In this document: positions 40,939 to 46,920 of the stretch, piece after piece | Layout: the number at the start of each line of letters is the position of its first letter | Numbering within the stretch: the stretch's first letter is position 1 | NCBI RefSeq assembly: GCF_038181555.1 | Contig: NZ_JBBWUA010000025.1 | Location: 1 to 46,920 of the forward strand | From: Desulfitobacterium sp038181555 | Lineage (GTDB): Bacteria; Bacillota; Desulfitobacteriia; Desulfitobacteriales; Desulfitobacteriaceae | Reading direction: 5' to 3' | DNA: 46,920 bases | Position numbers and translations under genes: made by a program | Notes under the pieces: model-generated | Told to the model about the DNA's origin: nothing | Databases searched by the model: none | The model's input: the letters and a program-made list of their open reading frames with translations, nothing else

Positions 40939-41496
40939 CGATTATTTATGGGAGCAAGCAAGCGGGGAAAGACAAGTTCACGCTCATGGACTGCTCAGCC
41001 TAGGGGAGGGTATCAGAGAAAAGAACCTAATGCAGGCTTGCCTATGTTTGAAAAAATAATTATTCGAGCGGTAATTCTATCCGCTGTCCTCTTAGTAACC
41101 ATGCAAATGGGGCTCGAGTTAGCGAAAAATCCCGTGGATTATTACATATCTGTGGCTCAAAATGTGGAAGCGCCGTCCTTAGAGAGTACCCCAGTGTCGA
41201 GCACGGTAACACCTAATCTTATCCAAGACATTGCCCCACAAACATCAAAGATATTACTTAAGGCTGTTCCCGCTGCGCCGGTGCGGGTGCTTCAGAATGG
41301 CAAAGTGCTAGGTAGCCTAGCCCGCGGAGAACTGGAAGTTCCTGTACATGCCGGAGTACTGCAGCTCGATGGGACCAATGTTTCGGCCATTGTCCGCGTG
41401 CAAGTAATGGATAAAGACATGGATTTGATAGAGCCACGCCTGAATCAGACCGTGATGATTGAACATAATATTCAGACCTTAAGAATTAAAAATTAA
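40927..41496 (+). CDS. Membrane-anchored protein of unknown function
   Basis: The 189-residue protein has a basic N-terminal segment (about 1-38), one hydrophobic helix (about 43-64, KIIIRAVILSAVLLVTMQMG) and an extracytoplasmic part of beta type. That part includes VRVLQNGKVLGSLARGELEVPV and ends VMIEHNIQTLRIKN. Its last 70 residues resemble a small Ig- or PEGA-like fold in pattern only. The ATG at 40927 is favoured over a GTG at 40918. The start is enclosed in a hairpin. Confidence 0.65.
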   Translation: MRRFRLFMGASKRGKTSSRSWTAQPRGGYQRKEPNAGLPMFEKIIIRAVILSAVLLVTMQMGLELAKNPVDYYISVAQNVEAPSLESTPVSSTVTPNLIQDIAPQTSKILLKAVPAAPVRVLQNGKVLGSLARGELEVPVHAGVLQLDGTNVSAIVRVQVMDKDMDLIEPRLNQTVMIEHNIQTLRIKN

Positions 41497-41524
41497 GAAT
41501 TGGTGACTAACCAAAGTTTTTTGC

Positions 41525-41553
41525 TTGAAATTAGTACTGATGCATCATATAAT
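41525..41553 (+). promoter_or_regulatory. Sigma-A promoter of the aromatic amino-acid operon
   Basis: TTGAAA (41525-41530) and the perfect TATAAT (41548-41553) have the ideal 17-base spacing. Transcription would start near 41560, giving a leader of about 250 bases before the HutP-like start at 41808. Confidence 0.8.
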
Positions 41554-41597
41554 GAACGTTAACATGTAATACGACATCTGGAGTAGGGCATAATTTT

Positions 41598-41607
41598 GTA
41601 GGACAGT
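41598..41607 (+). repeat. GTAGGAC element, copy 1
   Basis: GTAGGACAGT is nine-tenths identical to the elements at 41660-41669 and 42688-42697. It lies early in the leader. Confidence 0.45.
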
Positions 41608-41659
41608 TTATTGATTTAAGAGCGTCTCGGTTTAGGCTACAATTGCATAGGGAAGGATG

Positions 41660-41669
41660 GTAGGACGGT
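41660..41669 (+). repeat. GTAGGAC element, copy 2
   Basis: GTAGGACGGT overlaps the left arm of the antiterminator pairing and is identical to the copy before aroF. Confidence 0.5.
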
Positions 41670-41690
41670 GAATTTGACATTAGGCACCGT
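41665..41690 (+). promoter_or_regulatory. Alternative (antiterminator) pairing
   Basis: ACGGTG (41665-41670) can pair perfectly with CACCGT (41685-41690). The right partner overlaps the left arm of the terminator stem, so the two structures exclude each other. Confidence 0.5.
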
Positions 41691-41702
41691 GAGGTGTCTT
41701 TT
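41682..41702 (+). terminator. Leader terminator of the aromatic operon
   Basis: GGCACC (41683-41688) pairs with GGTGTC (41693-41698), with one G-U pair, on a GTGA tetraloop of GNRA type. An A-T pair extends the stem, and TTTT follows. It is short but well formed, and it precedes the first gene by 100 bases. Confidence 0.6.
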
Positions 41703-41741
41703 CTGTTGGCTTCTTTAAGGATAGTGTCAAGAAGCCAACAG
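41703..41741 (+). other. 13-bp perfect hairpin in the leader
   Basis: CTGTTGGCTTCTT (41703-41715) pairs with AAGAAGCCAACAG (41729-41741) around a 13-base loop containing ATAG. No T-run follows, so it is not a typical terminator. It may be a protein-binding or stabilising element. Confidence 0.7.
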
Positions 41742-41807
41742 TGTAGTACTATAGTAGATGGGTTAAGCTAATTAATGGAATCCCTTCAGGGAAAGGAATG
41801 AATAATA

Positions 41808-42236
41808 ATGGTAGCTGAAAGTAAAAAGATAGCCATGGCAGCACTACGCTTGGCCATGTCAGAAAGCCGGGAGGAAGAGGCGCATTTAAAAGAAGGCTTC
41901 AATCGGCATGGGATACACACCGTGGCAGTGGATTATGGTGGGGAATACCTCACTGCGATTAAGAAAATTATTGAGAGGAGTATTGTGGCAGCGAAGCGTG
42001 AAGGGGTTATAAAAGAGAGCCATGGAGATGAAGGAGCTGTGGCTGGGGCTACGCGCGAAGCGCTGAGTCAGATTATGCCCAAGGCCATGGGCTTAAATAT
42101 CGGCGGAAAAGTAGGAATTGCTCGAAGAGATGAGCATTTATCGGTTGCCATCTTCTTTGGAGTAGGATTATTACATCTCGATGAAGTGGCGGTTGGCCTT
42201 GGCCATCGTGCAGTTGCAAAAGAAATAAAGGGATAG
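41808..42236 (+). CDS. HutP-family RNA-binding antiterminator-like protein
   Basis: The 142-residue protein aligns, from memory, with B. subtilis HutP: KIIERSIVAAKREGVIKE, AGATREAL, VGIARRDEHLSVAIFFGVG and VAVGLGHRAV occupy the places of HutP KVIAAIETASKKSGVIQ, HATMEAL, the WIAVSLYGTIG strand and FGVGINHI. HutP binds histidine and Mg2+, then UAG triplets, to stop termination of the hut operon. In this alignment the metal-binding H73 and H77 of HutP fall on G76 and G80, so the ligand chemistry probably differs. There are no histidine-use genes nearby; it heads an aroH-aroF-tyrA-aroA operon. The ATG follows AAAGGAATG. RNA targeting of its own leader is inference. Confidence 0.78.
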   Translation: MVAESKKIAMAALRLAMSESREEEAHLKEGFNRHGIHTVAVDYGGEYLTAIKKIIERSIVAAKREGVIKESHGDEGAVAGATREALSQIMPKAMGLNIGGKVGIARRDEHLSVAIFFGVGLLHLDEVAVGLGHRAVAKEIKG

Positions 42237-42256
42237 AGTATTAGGGGGTGACTGAA

Positions 42257-42622
42257 TTGGCAAATGTACGTGGTCTGCGTGGTGCGATTACAGTAGAAGA
42301 AAATAATCCTGAACACATTCGAGAAGCAACTCATGAACTCATCAATGAAATAGTAAGACGAAATTCTCTTGCACCAGAAGATATCATTAGTGCAATATTT
42401 ACTCTTACGCAGGATCTTGACGCAGCATTTCCGGCAACCTTTGCCCGCCAGTTAGGCTGGGACCGAGTGCCCATGATCTGTATTAACGAAATTCCAGTTC
42501 CGGGGTCACTTCCTCGATGTCTTCGAGTGCTGCTGCATATAGAGACATCTCTAACTCAGGCAGAAATCCAGCCTGTATATTTACGGGATGCAATCAATCT
42601 TCGCCAAGATTTGTTTCAATAA
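42257..42622 (+). CDS. aroH: Chorismate mutase, AroH (trimeric Bacillus) type
   Basis: The enzyme converts chorismate to prephenate, the branch point to Phe and Tyr. The 121-residue protein has the AroH pattern: VRGLRGAITVEENNPEHI, IISAIFTLTQDLDAAFPATFAR, WDRVPMICINEIPVPGSL with the catalytic Cys region, and CLRVLLHIET. The active-site Arg near residue 7 and Glu near 77 are present. The TTG at 42257 after GGGGGTGA was chosen; a GTG at 42248 is an alternative. It is a stand-alone mutase, not fused to the DAHP synthase. Confidence 0.92.
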   Translation: MANVRGLRGAITVEENNPEHIREATHELINEIVRRNSLAPEDIISAIFTLTQDLDAAFPATFARQLGWDRVPMICINEIPVPGSLPRCLRVLLHIETSLTQAEIQPVYLRDAINLRQDLFQ

Positions 42623-42687
42623 AAAAGTAAATTGTGTAGAATGGTAGATTTTGCTCGCATTGTAAGTGAGTAATAATAATCAGAAAC

Positions 42688-42697
42688 GTAGGACGGT
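42688..42697 (+). repeat. GTAGGAC element, copy 3, before aroF
   Basis: GTAGGACGGT is identical to the leader copy at 41660-41669 and stands 18 bases before the aroF start, next to the GAGGAG ribosome site. It could be a second RNA-binding site within the operon. Confidence 0.45.
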
Positions 42698-42714
42698 AGT
42701 GAGGAGTGTAAACA

Positions 42715-43740
42715 ATGATTATTGTATTAAAAAGAGGAACAGCTGAAGAACAAGTTCAGGAAATCTCAGAACGTTTGAGCCAAGAGGGATTTAAGATCCA
42801 CCTCTCGCAAGGAGTGGAGAAGATTATTGTGGGGGCTGTGGGGGATCGATCAAGGCTAGAATCTTTGGATCTAGAAGCATTACCCTGGGTAGAGAAGGTG
42901 GTACCAATACTTGCACCATATAAGCTAGTAAGTCGTGAATTCCAGAAGGAAAACACGGTTATTAAGGTTGGGGAACATGAAATCGGCGGGAATAAAATCC
43001 ATGTTATGGCTGGTCCTTGTAGTGTTGAAAGCCGATCACAAATTATCGAGACTGCTCATGCAGTTAAGGCAGCAGGGGCAACCTTTTTAAGAGGTGGAGC
43101 CTTCAAACCACGCACATCACCCTATGCCTTTCAAGGGTTGGAGGAAGAAGGGTTGAAACTCTTGGCCCTAGCTAGGGAGGAAACCGGCCTACAGGTTGTT
43201 ACGGAAGTAGTCGATATTCGCGATGTGGAACTAGTTGCCCATTATGCAGATATCCTGCAAATTGGCGCTCGTAATATGCAGAATTTCATCTTACTCAAGG
43301 AGGTAGCCAAAACGAATAAACCGGTTCTCCTCAAACGTGGACCTTCGGCGACTTTGGAAGAGTGGATGATGGCCGCTGAATACATCTTGGACGGCGGCAA
43401 CAATCAAGTTATATTCTGCGAACGCGGAATTCGTACTTTTGAGAACTACACAAGGAATACTTTAGATCTAAGCATGGTCCCGGCTTTGCATGCGCTATCT
43501 CATCTTCCGGTCATTGTCGACCCCAGTCATGGAACCGGACGATGGAATCTTGTTCCAGCGATGGCCAAAGCAGCGGTCGCAGCCGGTGCAGATGGCCTCA
43601 TTATCGAGGTGCATCCCCATCCGGAAAAAGCCATGTCCGATGGTAAACAATCCTTGACCATCCCCAATTTTACTACCATGATGGACGAGTTGGAGAGCTT
43701 ATCTACTGCACTGGGAAGACCGGTGAAGGGAGCTCGCTAA
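42715..43740 (+). CDS. aroF: 3-deoxy-7-phosphoheptulonate synthase (DAHP synthase, type I-beta)
   Basis: The first committed step of the shikimate pathway: phosphoenolpyruvate plus erythrose-4-phosphate to DAHP. The 341-residue protein has the ferredoxin-like regulatory N-terminal domain (about 1-75; IIVLKRGTAEEQVQEI) of the Thermotoga/Bacillus kind. The TIM barrel shows VMAGPCSVESRSQI, LRGGAFKPRTSPYAFQG and the metal-ligand SHGTGR region. The N-terminal domain in this class can mediate feedback by Tyr/Phe or prephenate. The ATG follows GAGGAGTG. tyrA starts two bases after its stop. Confidence 0.95.
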   Translation: MIIVLKRGTAEEQVQEISERLSQEGFKIHLSQGVEKIIVGAVGDRSRLESLDLEALPWVEKVVPILAPYKLVSREFQKENTVIKVGEHEIGGNKIHVMAGPCSVESRSQIIETAHAVKAAGATFLRGGAFKPRTSPYAFQGLEEEGLKLLALAREETGLQVVTEVVDIRDVELVAHYADILQIGARNMQNFILLKEVAKTNKPVLLKRGPSATLEEWMMAAEYILDGGNNQVIFCERGIRTFENYTRNTLDLSMVPALHALSHLPVIVDPSHGTGRWNLVPAMAKAAVAAGADGLIIEVHPHPEKAMSDGKQSLTIPNFTTMMDELESLSTALGRPVKGAR

Positions 43741-43742
43741 TT

Positions 43743-44630
43743 ATGGAGAACAAGCAAAGACCTGTTTTATCCAAAGGCTGGACAGGAGAAAGGAATCCTC
43801 GTGCTTGCATTATCGGCTTAGGGCTTATTGGCGGTTCCTGGGCGGGGGCTTTGTCTGGTCAAGGCTGGTCTGTATCTGCAGTTGACTGCAATGAAGATAG
43901 CTTGGCATCAGCAAAATCGCGGGGATGGATCCGCGAAGGTTGGCAGGTAATTCCTGAAGCCCTGGATGTGGATCTAGTCATTCTTGCCACTCCCATAGCG
44001 CTACTCACCGAGTTGTTGAACCAAATTAAGGGACGGATTCCTGTGGGTTCCCTAATCACGGATGTCGGTAGTATTAAAAAGGAAATATGTCAAACTACAG
44101 AAAACCTAGAATCTGTTTACTTTATTGGCGGTCATCCGATGGCGGGATCAGAACAGCGTGGATTTGAAGCCTCTAATCCCAATTTGTTTGAGGGTTATCC
44201 CTATGTTCTTACCCCCCACCCTTTATGCCCACAGGAAATGATCGTGAGCTTTTCGGAATTGCTGGATAGCCTGGGGGCAAGGGTAATCTATCGGGAATAT
44301 GAGGAACATGATCATCAGGTAGCCTTAGTTAGCCATGTGCCCCATTTATTATCTCTTGCTTTGGCCCTAGCTGCTGCAGAGGGCTTTCCCGAAGGAAAAC
44401 CTTTAGAATTAGCTGGTCGGAGCTTCCGAGAGATAACCCGTCTGGTGGATAGTTCTCCGGAGATGTGGAGGGACATCATCCTTCGCAATTCCTCAGCGAT
44501 TCTATATGCTTTGGATATTTGGGAAGATAAACTAAGAGAGATTCGTGGGGCCATTGAACGAACTGATGAGGAAGAAATTATTAAAGTGTTTGAACGGGCT
44601 CAATCAGCCAGGGGTCGTGTGCTCAAGTGA
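43743..44630 (+). CDS. tyrA: Prephenate dehydrogenase
   Basis: The enzyme oxidatively decarboxylates prephenate to 4-hydroxyphenylpyruvate, the Tyr precursor, with NAD+. The Rossmann motif IIGLGLIGGSWAGAL is near the N-terminus, GGHPMAGSEQRGFEAS marks the substrate-binding His, and EHDHQVALVSHVPHLLSLAL is the dimer core. At 295 residues it lacks the C-terminal ACT domain of Bacillus TyrA, so it may not sense Tyr directly. It lies two bases after aroF, showing coupled translation. Confidence 0.94.
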   Translation: MENKQRPVLSKGWTGERNPRACIIGLGLIGGSWAGALSGQGWSVSAVDCNEDSLASAKSRGWIREGWQVIPEALDVDLVILATPIALLTELLNQIKGRIPVGSLITDVGSIKKEICQTTENLESVYFIGGHPMAGSEQRGFEASNPNLFEGYPYVLTPHPLCPQEMIVSFSELLDSLGARVIYREYEEHDHQVALVSHVPHLLSLALALAAAEGFPEGKPLELAGRSFREITRLVDSSPEMWRDIILRNSSAILYALDIWEDKLREIRGAIERTDEEEIIKVFERAQSARGRVLK

Positions 44631-44711
44631 TTCTTGGCTGTCGATGAAGTTTACAGATGAAGTTGAGGGATATTGCGGCTGGTAGTTAGCGGATAAACCG
44701 GAGGTAGCAAA

Positions 44712-46016
44712 ATGTATAATAACGATGTATTAAAAGGAATACGAATTAATCCTGTGCAGAAAGTACAAGGTGAAATTCAAGTTCCGGGGGATAAGTCAAT
44801 ATCCCATAGGGCTGCGTTATTTGGCGGGATGGCCAAAGGTGAAACCCATATTACAAATTTTTTGCCTGGTCAAGATTGCTTAAGCACGCTGGAATGCTTG
44901 CAAAGGCTGGGAGTGGAATGGGAACGAAGAGATACTGAGGTCTGGATTAGAGGAGAAGGCTTTGAGCAGTGGCAGGAGCCCCAAGATATTTTAGATGTAG
45001 GGAATTCTGGGACCACAATGCGCCTCTTCTTAGGCGTATTAGCAGGCTGCCCATTTAGTGTCACGTTAACGGGAGATTCATCCATACGTTCCAGACCTAT
45101 GGGCCGAGTTACCCTTCCTTTACAGGAGATGGGTGCTCGAATTCTGGGTCGCCAAGCTGGGAAATATGCTCCCTTGACGATTCAGGGTGACTCTTTGCAG
45201 GGCATTGATTTTCATTCCCCAGTAGCCTCCGCTCAGGTGAAATCCGCCATTCTTCTGGCGGGACTAAAAGCACGAGGAGAAACTACGGTTACTGAGCCCT
45301 TTCTTTCCCGGGACCATACGGAAAGGATGCTGCGGGGATTTGGAGTCCCTGTCATCAGTGAAGCAAATACAGCGAAGATCGAGGGTGGAGCCAAATTATC
45401 TAGCCAAGAGGTATCGGTACCCGGAGATATTTCTTCGGCGGCTTTCTTTCTAGTTTTAGGTAGCTTAGCCTCAAAGGGAGAACTCCTTATCCGTAATGTA
45501 GGAATGAATACAACACGAACAGGCATCCTCGATGCCCTTTGGCAGATGGGTGCTGATATTCAAGTGGAAAATGAAAAGGAAGAGTGTGGAGAACCTCGTG
45601 CCAATTTACGGGTACGACCTGCCCAACTTCATGGAATTGACATCGGAGGCGAGATGATTCCACGACTGATTGACGAGGTTCCTATCTTGGCAGTCGCTGC
45701 TAGTATGGCAAAAGGTGTAACCACTATCCGCGATGCAGCAGAGCTTAGGGTTAAAGAGACCGATCGAATCCAAACAGTTGTCCAAGGCTTAAGATCTCTG
45801 GGGGCCGAAATTCAGGAGCTTTCGGATGGGATGCAGATTACAGGTATCTCCCAATTGCGGGGCGGTTATGCATCTAGCCATGGAGATCACCGCTTAGCAA
45901 TGGCCTGGGCTGTGGCCGGGTTGCTATCTAAAGAAGGGGTAAGCCTAACTGGGATCGAAGCCGCAGCTGTTTCTTTCCCAGATTTCCTAAGCTTAATCGA
46001 TAGAATTACTAACTAA
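44712..46016 (+). CDS. aroA: 3-phosphoshikimate 1-carboxyvinyltransferase (EPSP synthase)
   Basis: The enzyme joins shikimate-3-phosphate and phosphoenolpyruvate to EPSP. The 434-residue two-domain protein shows VPGDKSISHRAALFGG, LDVGNSGTTMRLFLG, SSIRSRPMGRV, RDHTERMLRGFG and the C-terminal RVKETDRIQ and HGDHRLAMAW. Gly in the GNSGTTMR stretch and the LFLG/LAGC context are those of many Clostridia (class II-like). The ATG follows GGAGGTAGC, 81 bp after tyrA. A strong terminator follows, which ends the operon. Confidence 0.95.
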   Translation: MYNNDVLKGIRINPVQKVQGEIQVPGDKSISHRAALFGGMAKGETHITNFLPGQDCLSTLECLQRLGVEWERRDTEVWIRGEGFEQWQEPQDILDVGNSGTTMRLFLGVLAGCPFSVTLTGDSSIRSRPMGRVTLPLQEMGARILGRQAGKYAPLTIQGDSLQGIDFHSPVASAQVKSAILLAGLKARGETTVTEPFLSRDHTERMLRGFGVPVISEANTAKIEGGAKLSSQEVSVPGDISSAAFFLVLGSLASKGELLIRNVGMNTTRTGILDALWQMGADIQVENEKEECGEPRANLRVRPAQLHGIDIGGEMIPRLIDEVPILAVAASMAKGVTTIRDAAELRVKETDRIQTVVQGLRSLGAEIQELSDGMQITGISQLRGGYASSHGDHRLAMAWAVAGLLSKEGVSLTGIEAAAVSFPDFLSLIDRITN

Positions 46017-46058
46017 AGAAATTAGAAATTTCGAATCCAAAATAATTCTATTACTTAT

Positions 46059-46098
46059 GAGAACTACCTTGATTTCTAAGGGTCGTTCTCTTTTTTTT
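46059..46098 (+). terminator. Rho-independent terminator of the aromatic operon
   Basis: GAGAAC (46059-46064) pairs with GTTCTC (46085-46090). CCTT/AAGG pairing continues inside across two mismatched bases, and eight T follow. This is the best terminator in the window. Confidence 0.88.
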
Positions 46099-46599
46099 AT
46101 TGTCACTTATGCCAGTCTAAAAATATTGTCGTAATATTCCGCATATAGACAAGATAGAAAATAATTTAGAAAAATTAAACTAGTGAGAAGGATTTGTCAT
46201 TAATCCGTCGAATTACTTTGGTCAGTGTCTTAAAATTATTAGACTTAGTAGGCAATTCTGTAAATTCTTTGCGTAGTAATTATATAAATCCTTAAATCAA
46301 TAAAACGACGCAATTATGTTAAGAGTTAAAATTTTTAGAAATTATTTATTTCACGAAGAAGGGATAGCAAAGTAACCGTCGAATAACATGATAAGAGAAA
46401 ACGTAAAATTCAGATTATTGGAAGAAAACCGATACTTCTGAAACTTGAGAGGGGGGATGCTATAGGATAGATGCAGACAGAGTTGATACCTAATTACTAA
46501 ACCCTAAGTCCTAATTTATATTATTTTTCCAAAGCCCCTTGTCTTACGACAATACTAACTTAGCTAGAAGAGGGGAAAAAAAGGAGGCGTAAATAATTA
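46099..46599 (+). promoter_or_regulatory. 500-base AT-rich upstream region of the third lactate permease
   Basis: No gene was found. A near-repeat CCGTCGAATTAC (46205-46216) and CCGTCGAATAAC (46376-46387) occurs once in each half. A small palindrome TTGTC-TTAC-GACAA lies close to the gene. A strong AAAGGAGGCG ribosome site stands eight to ten bases before the ATG. No clear promoter of consensus type was found by eye. Confidence 0.5.
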
Positions 46600-46920
46600 A
46601 TGGAGTATTTTCAAAATTATAACCCGACGGGTAATATCTGGCTTTCAACCTTTTTAGCAGCTCTACCGATTATTGTTTTACTTTATTTACTCGCTTTACA
46701 TCCGCATACGGATAAGCATGGGACAAAACACCTTGGAATCTTTGCTCCCTATGCGGCAATTACCGCTGCTGTTGTTGCTATTCTTGTAGCTATCTTTGTT
46801 ATGAATATGCCTGTTCCTGCTACCTTAGCTGCTTTTGGTTATGGTGCAATGAGTGGATTGTTCCCCATCGGATGGATTATCTTCGCCGCAATTTTCCTTT
46901 ATAATACTACCTTAATTACC
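46600..46920 (+). CDS. L-lactate permease (LctP family), copy 3, cut by the window edge
   Basis: The first 107 residues are visible and the frame continues off the right edge. The start MEYFQNYNPTGNIWLSTFLA differs from the MPWTQ start of copies 1 and 2. Even so, the pattern of helices, KHGTKHLG and FGYGAMSGLFPIGWIIFAAIFLYN align with SLYGILYGIWPISWIVVTSVFLYN of copy 1. That alignment is why it is called an LctP-family member of a more distant subgroup. The AAAGGAGG site is strong. What follows the gene cannot be seen; lactate oxidation genes would be expected. Confidence 0.85.
   Translation, partial: MEYFQNYNPTGNIWLSTFLAALPIIVLLYLLALHPHTDKHGTKHLGIFAPYAAITAAVVAILVAIFVMNMPVPATLAAFGYGAMSGLFPIGWIIFAAIFLYNTTLIT

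Larger units (their letters stand above)
41560..41807 (+). promoter_or_regulatory. Long structured leader, candidate attenuator of the aromatic operon
   Basis: No gene was found in these 248 bases. They hold six TAGG motifs (41584, 41599, 41633, 41648, 41661 and 41681), a terminator-like hairpin (41682-41702), a competing pairing (41665-41670 with 41685-41690) and a 13-bp hairpin (41703-41741). More TAG triplets follow, at 41722, 41744, 41752 and 41755. HutP-family proteins bind UAG triplets and prevent terminator formation, and the first gene of the operon is HutP-like. No T-box consensus (AGGGTGGNACCGCG) was found. Confidence 0.6.

Noticed and set aside
41560..41807. T-box riboswitch in the aromatic operon leader
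   Set aside because: No T-box sequence of the AGGGTGGNACCGCG kind, specifier loop or strong T-box terminator arrangement was found.
42652..42673. Hairpin between aroH and aroF (GCTCGC with GTGAGT)
   Set aside because: It is short, has two G-U pairs and no T-run. It is not better than chance pairing.
1..46920. CRISPR arrays, tRNA or rRNA genes, prophage modules
   Set aside because: Reading by eye found no regularly spaced repeats, tRNA cloverleaf with TTCRA loop, rRNA core sequence or phage structural gene. A tool-based scan could still find a weak tRNA or small RNA.

Overview
The window looks like chromosome from an anaerobic, spore-forming member of the Clostridia, most likely a Desulfosporosinus/Desulfitobacterium-type organism. 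The evidence is a full set of forespore sporulation genes (spoIIAA-spoIIAB-sigF, spoVAC-AD-AE-AF, dacF, ytfI-ytfJ, spmA-spmB), strong Gram-positive ribosome binding sites, three LctP-family lactate permeases, and oxygen-sensitive Fe-S proteins. The genus is inferred from gene content; no rRNA or tRNA gene was recognised.

Layout. 0-0.3 kb: the tail of an IS3-family transposase. 0.4-5.7 kb: a DtxR/MntR-type metal regulator, then a small membrane protein, xerD, deoB, punA and pdp, a recombinase plus nucleoside-salvage run. 5.9-7.5 kb: an AraC regulator fused to an effector-binding domain, and a CoA-binding protein. 7.5-14 kb: sporulation block. dacF runs rightward and meets the leftward spoIIAA-spoIIAB-sigF operon tail to tail. 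A divergent region with a clear sigma-H promoter (spoIIA) and a sigma-G promoter (spoVA) separates spoIIA from spoVAC-AD-AE-AF. 14-17.2 kb: a split COG3580/COG3581/COG1924 system (2-hydroxyacyl-CoA dehydratase-like proteins plus ATP-dependent activator), apparently read through from spoVA. 17.2-19.5 kb: a Tyr-rich tail-anchored protein, an LCP cell-wall protein and an unknown gene. 19.6-25.3 kb: a DHH-CBS-CBS-tRNA nucleotidyltransferase fusion, a site-2-type protease, trpS, scpA and scpB. 25.5-28 kb: ytfI-ytfJ and spmA-spmB, the first two with sigma-G-like promoters. 28-31 kb: two glycosyltransferases and a pseudouridine synthase. 31-32.2 kb: two poorly known genes. 32.3-37.8 kb: two tandem lactate permeases and two paralogous FadR-type regulators. 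38-41.5 kb: a multicluster ferredoxin, a His-tailed small protein, an HI0933-type flavoprotein and a membrane-anchored protein. 41.5-46 kb: an aromatic amino-acid operon (HutP-like gene, aroH, aroF, tyrA, aroA). 46.1-46.9 kb: a long leader and the start of a third lactate permease.

The most interesting candidate for an undescribed system is the aromatic operon. It starts with a HutP-family RNA-binding antiterminator gene rather than a T-box or TRAP element. In front of this gene is a consensus promoter and a leader of about 250 nt that holds mutually exclusive terminator and antiterminator pairings, a 13-bp hairpin and six TAGG motifs. A 10-nt element from the leader recurs just before aroF. 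The two histidines that bind metal in Bacillus HutP (as recalled) appear to be glycines here, so the ligand may not be histidine.
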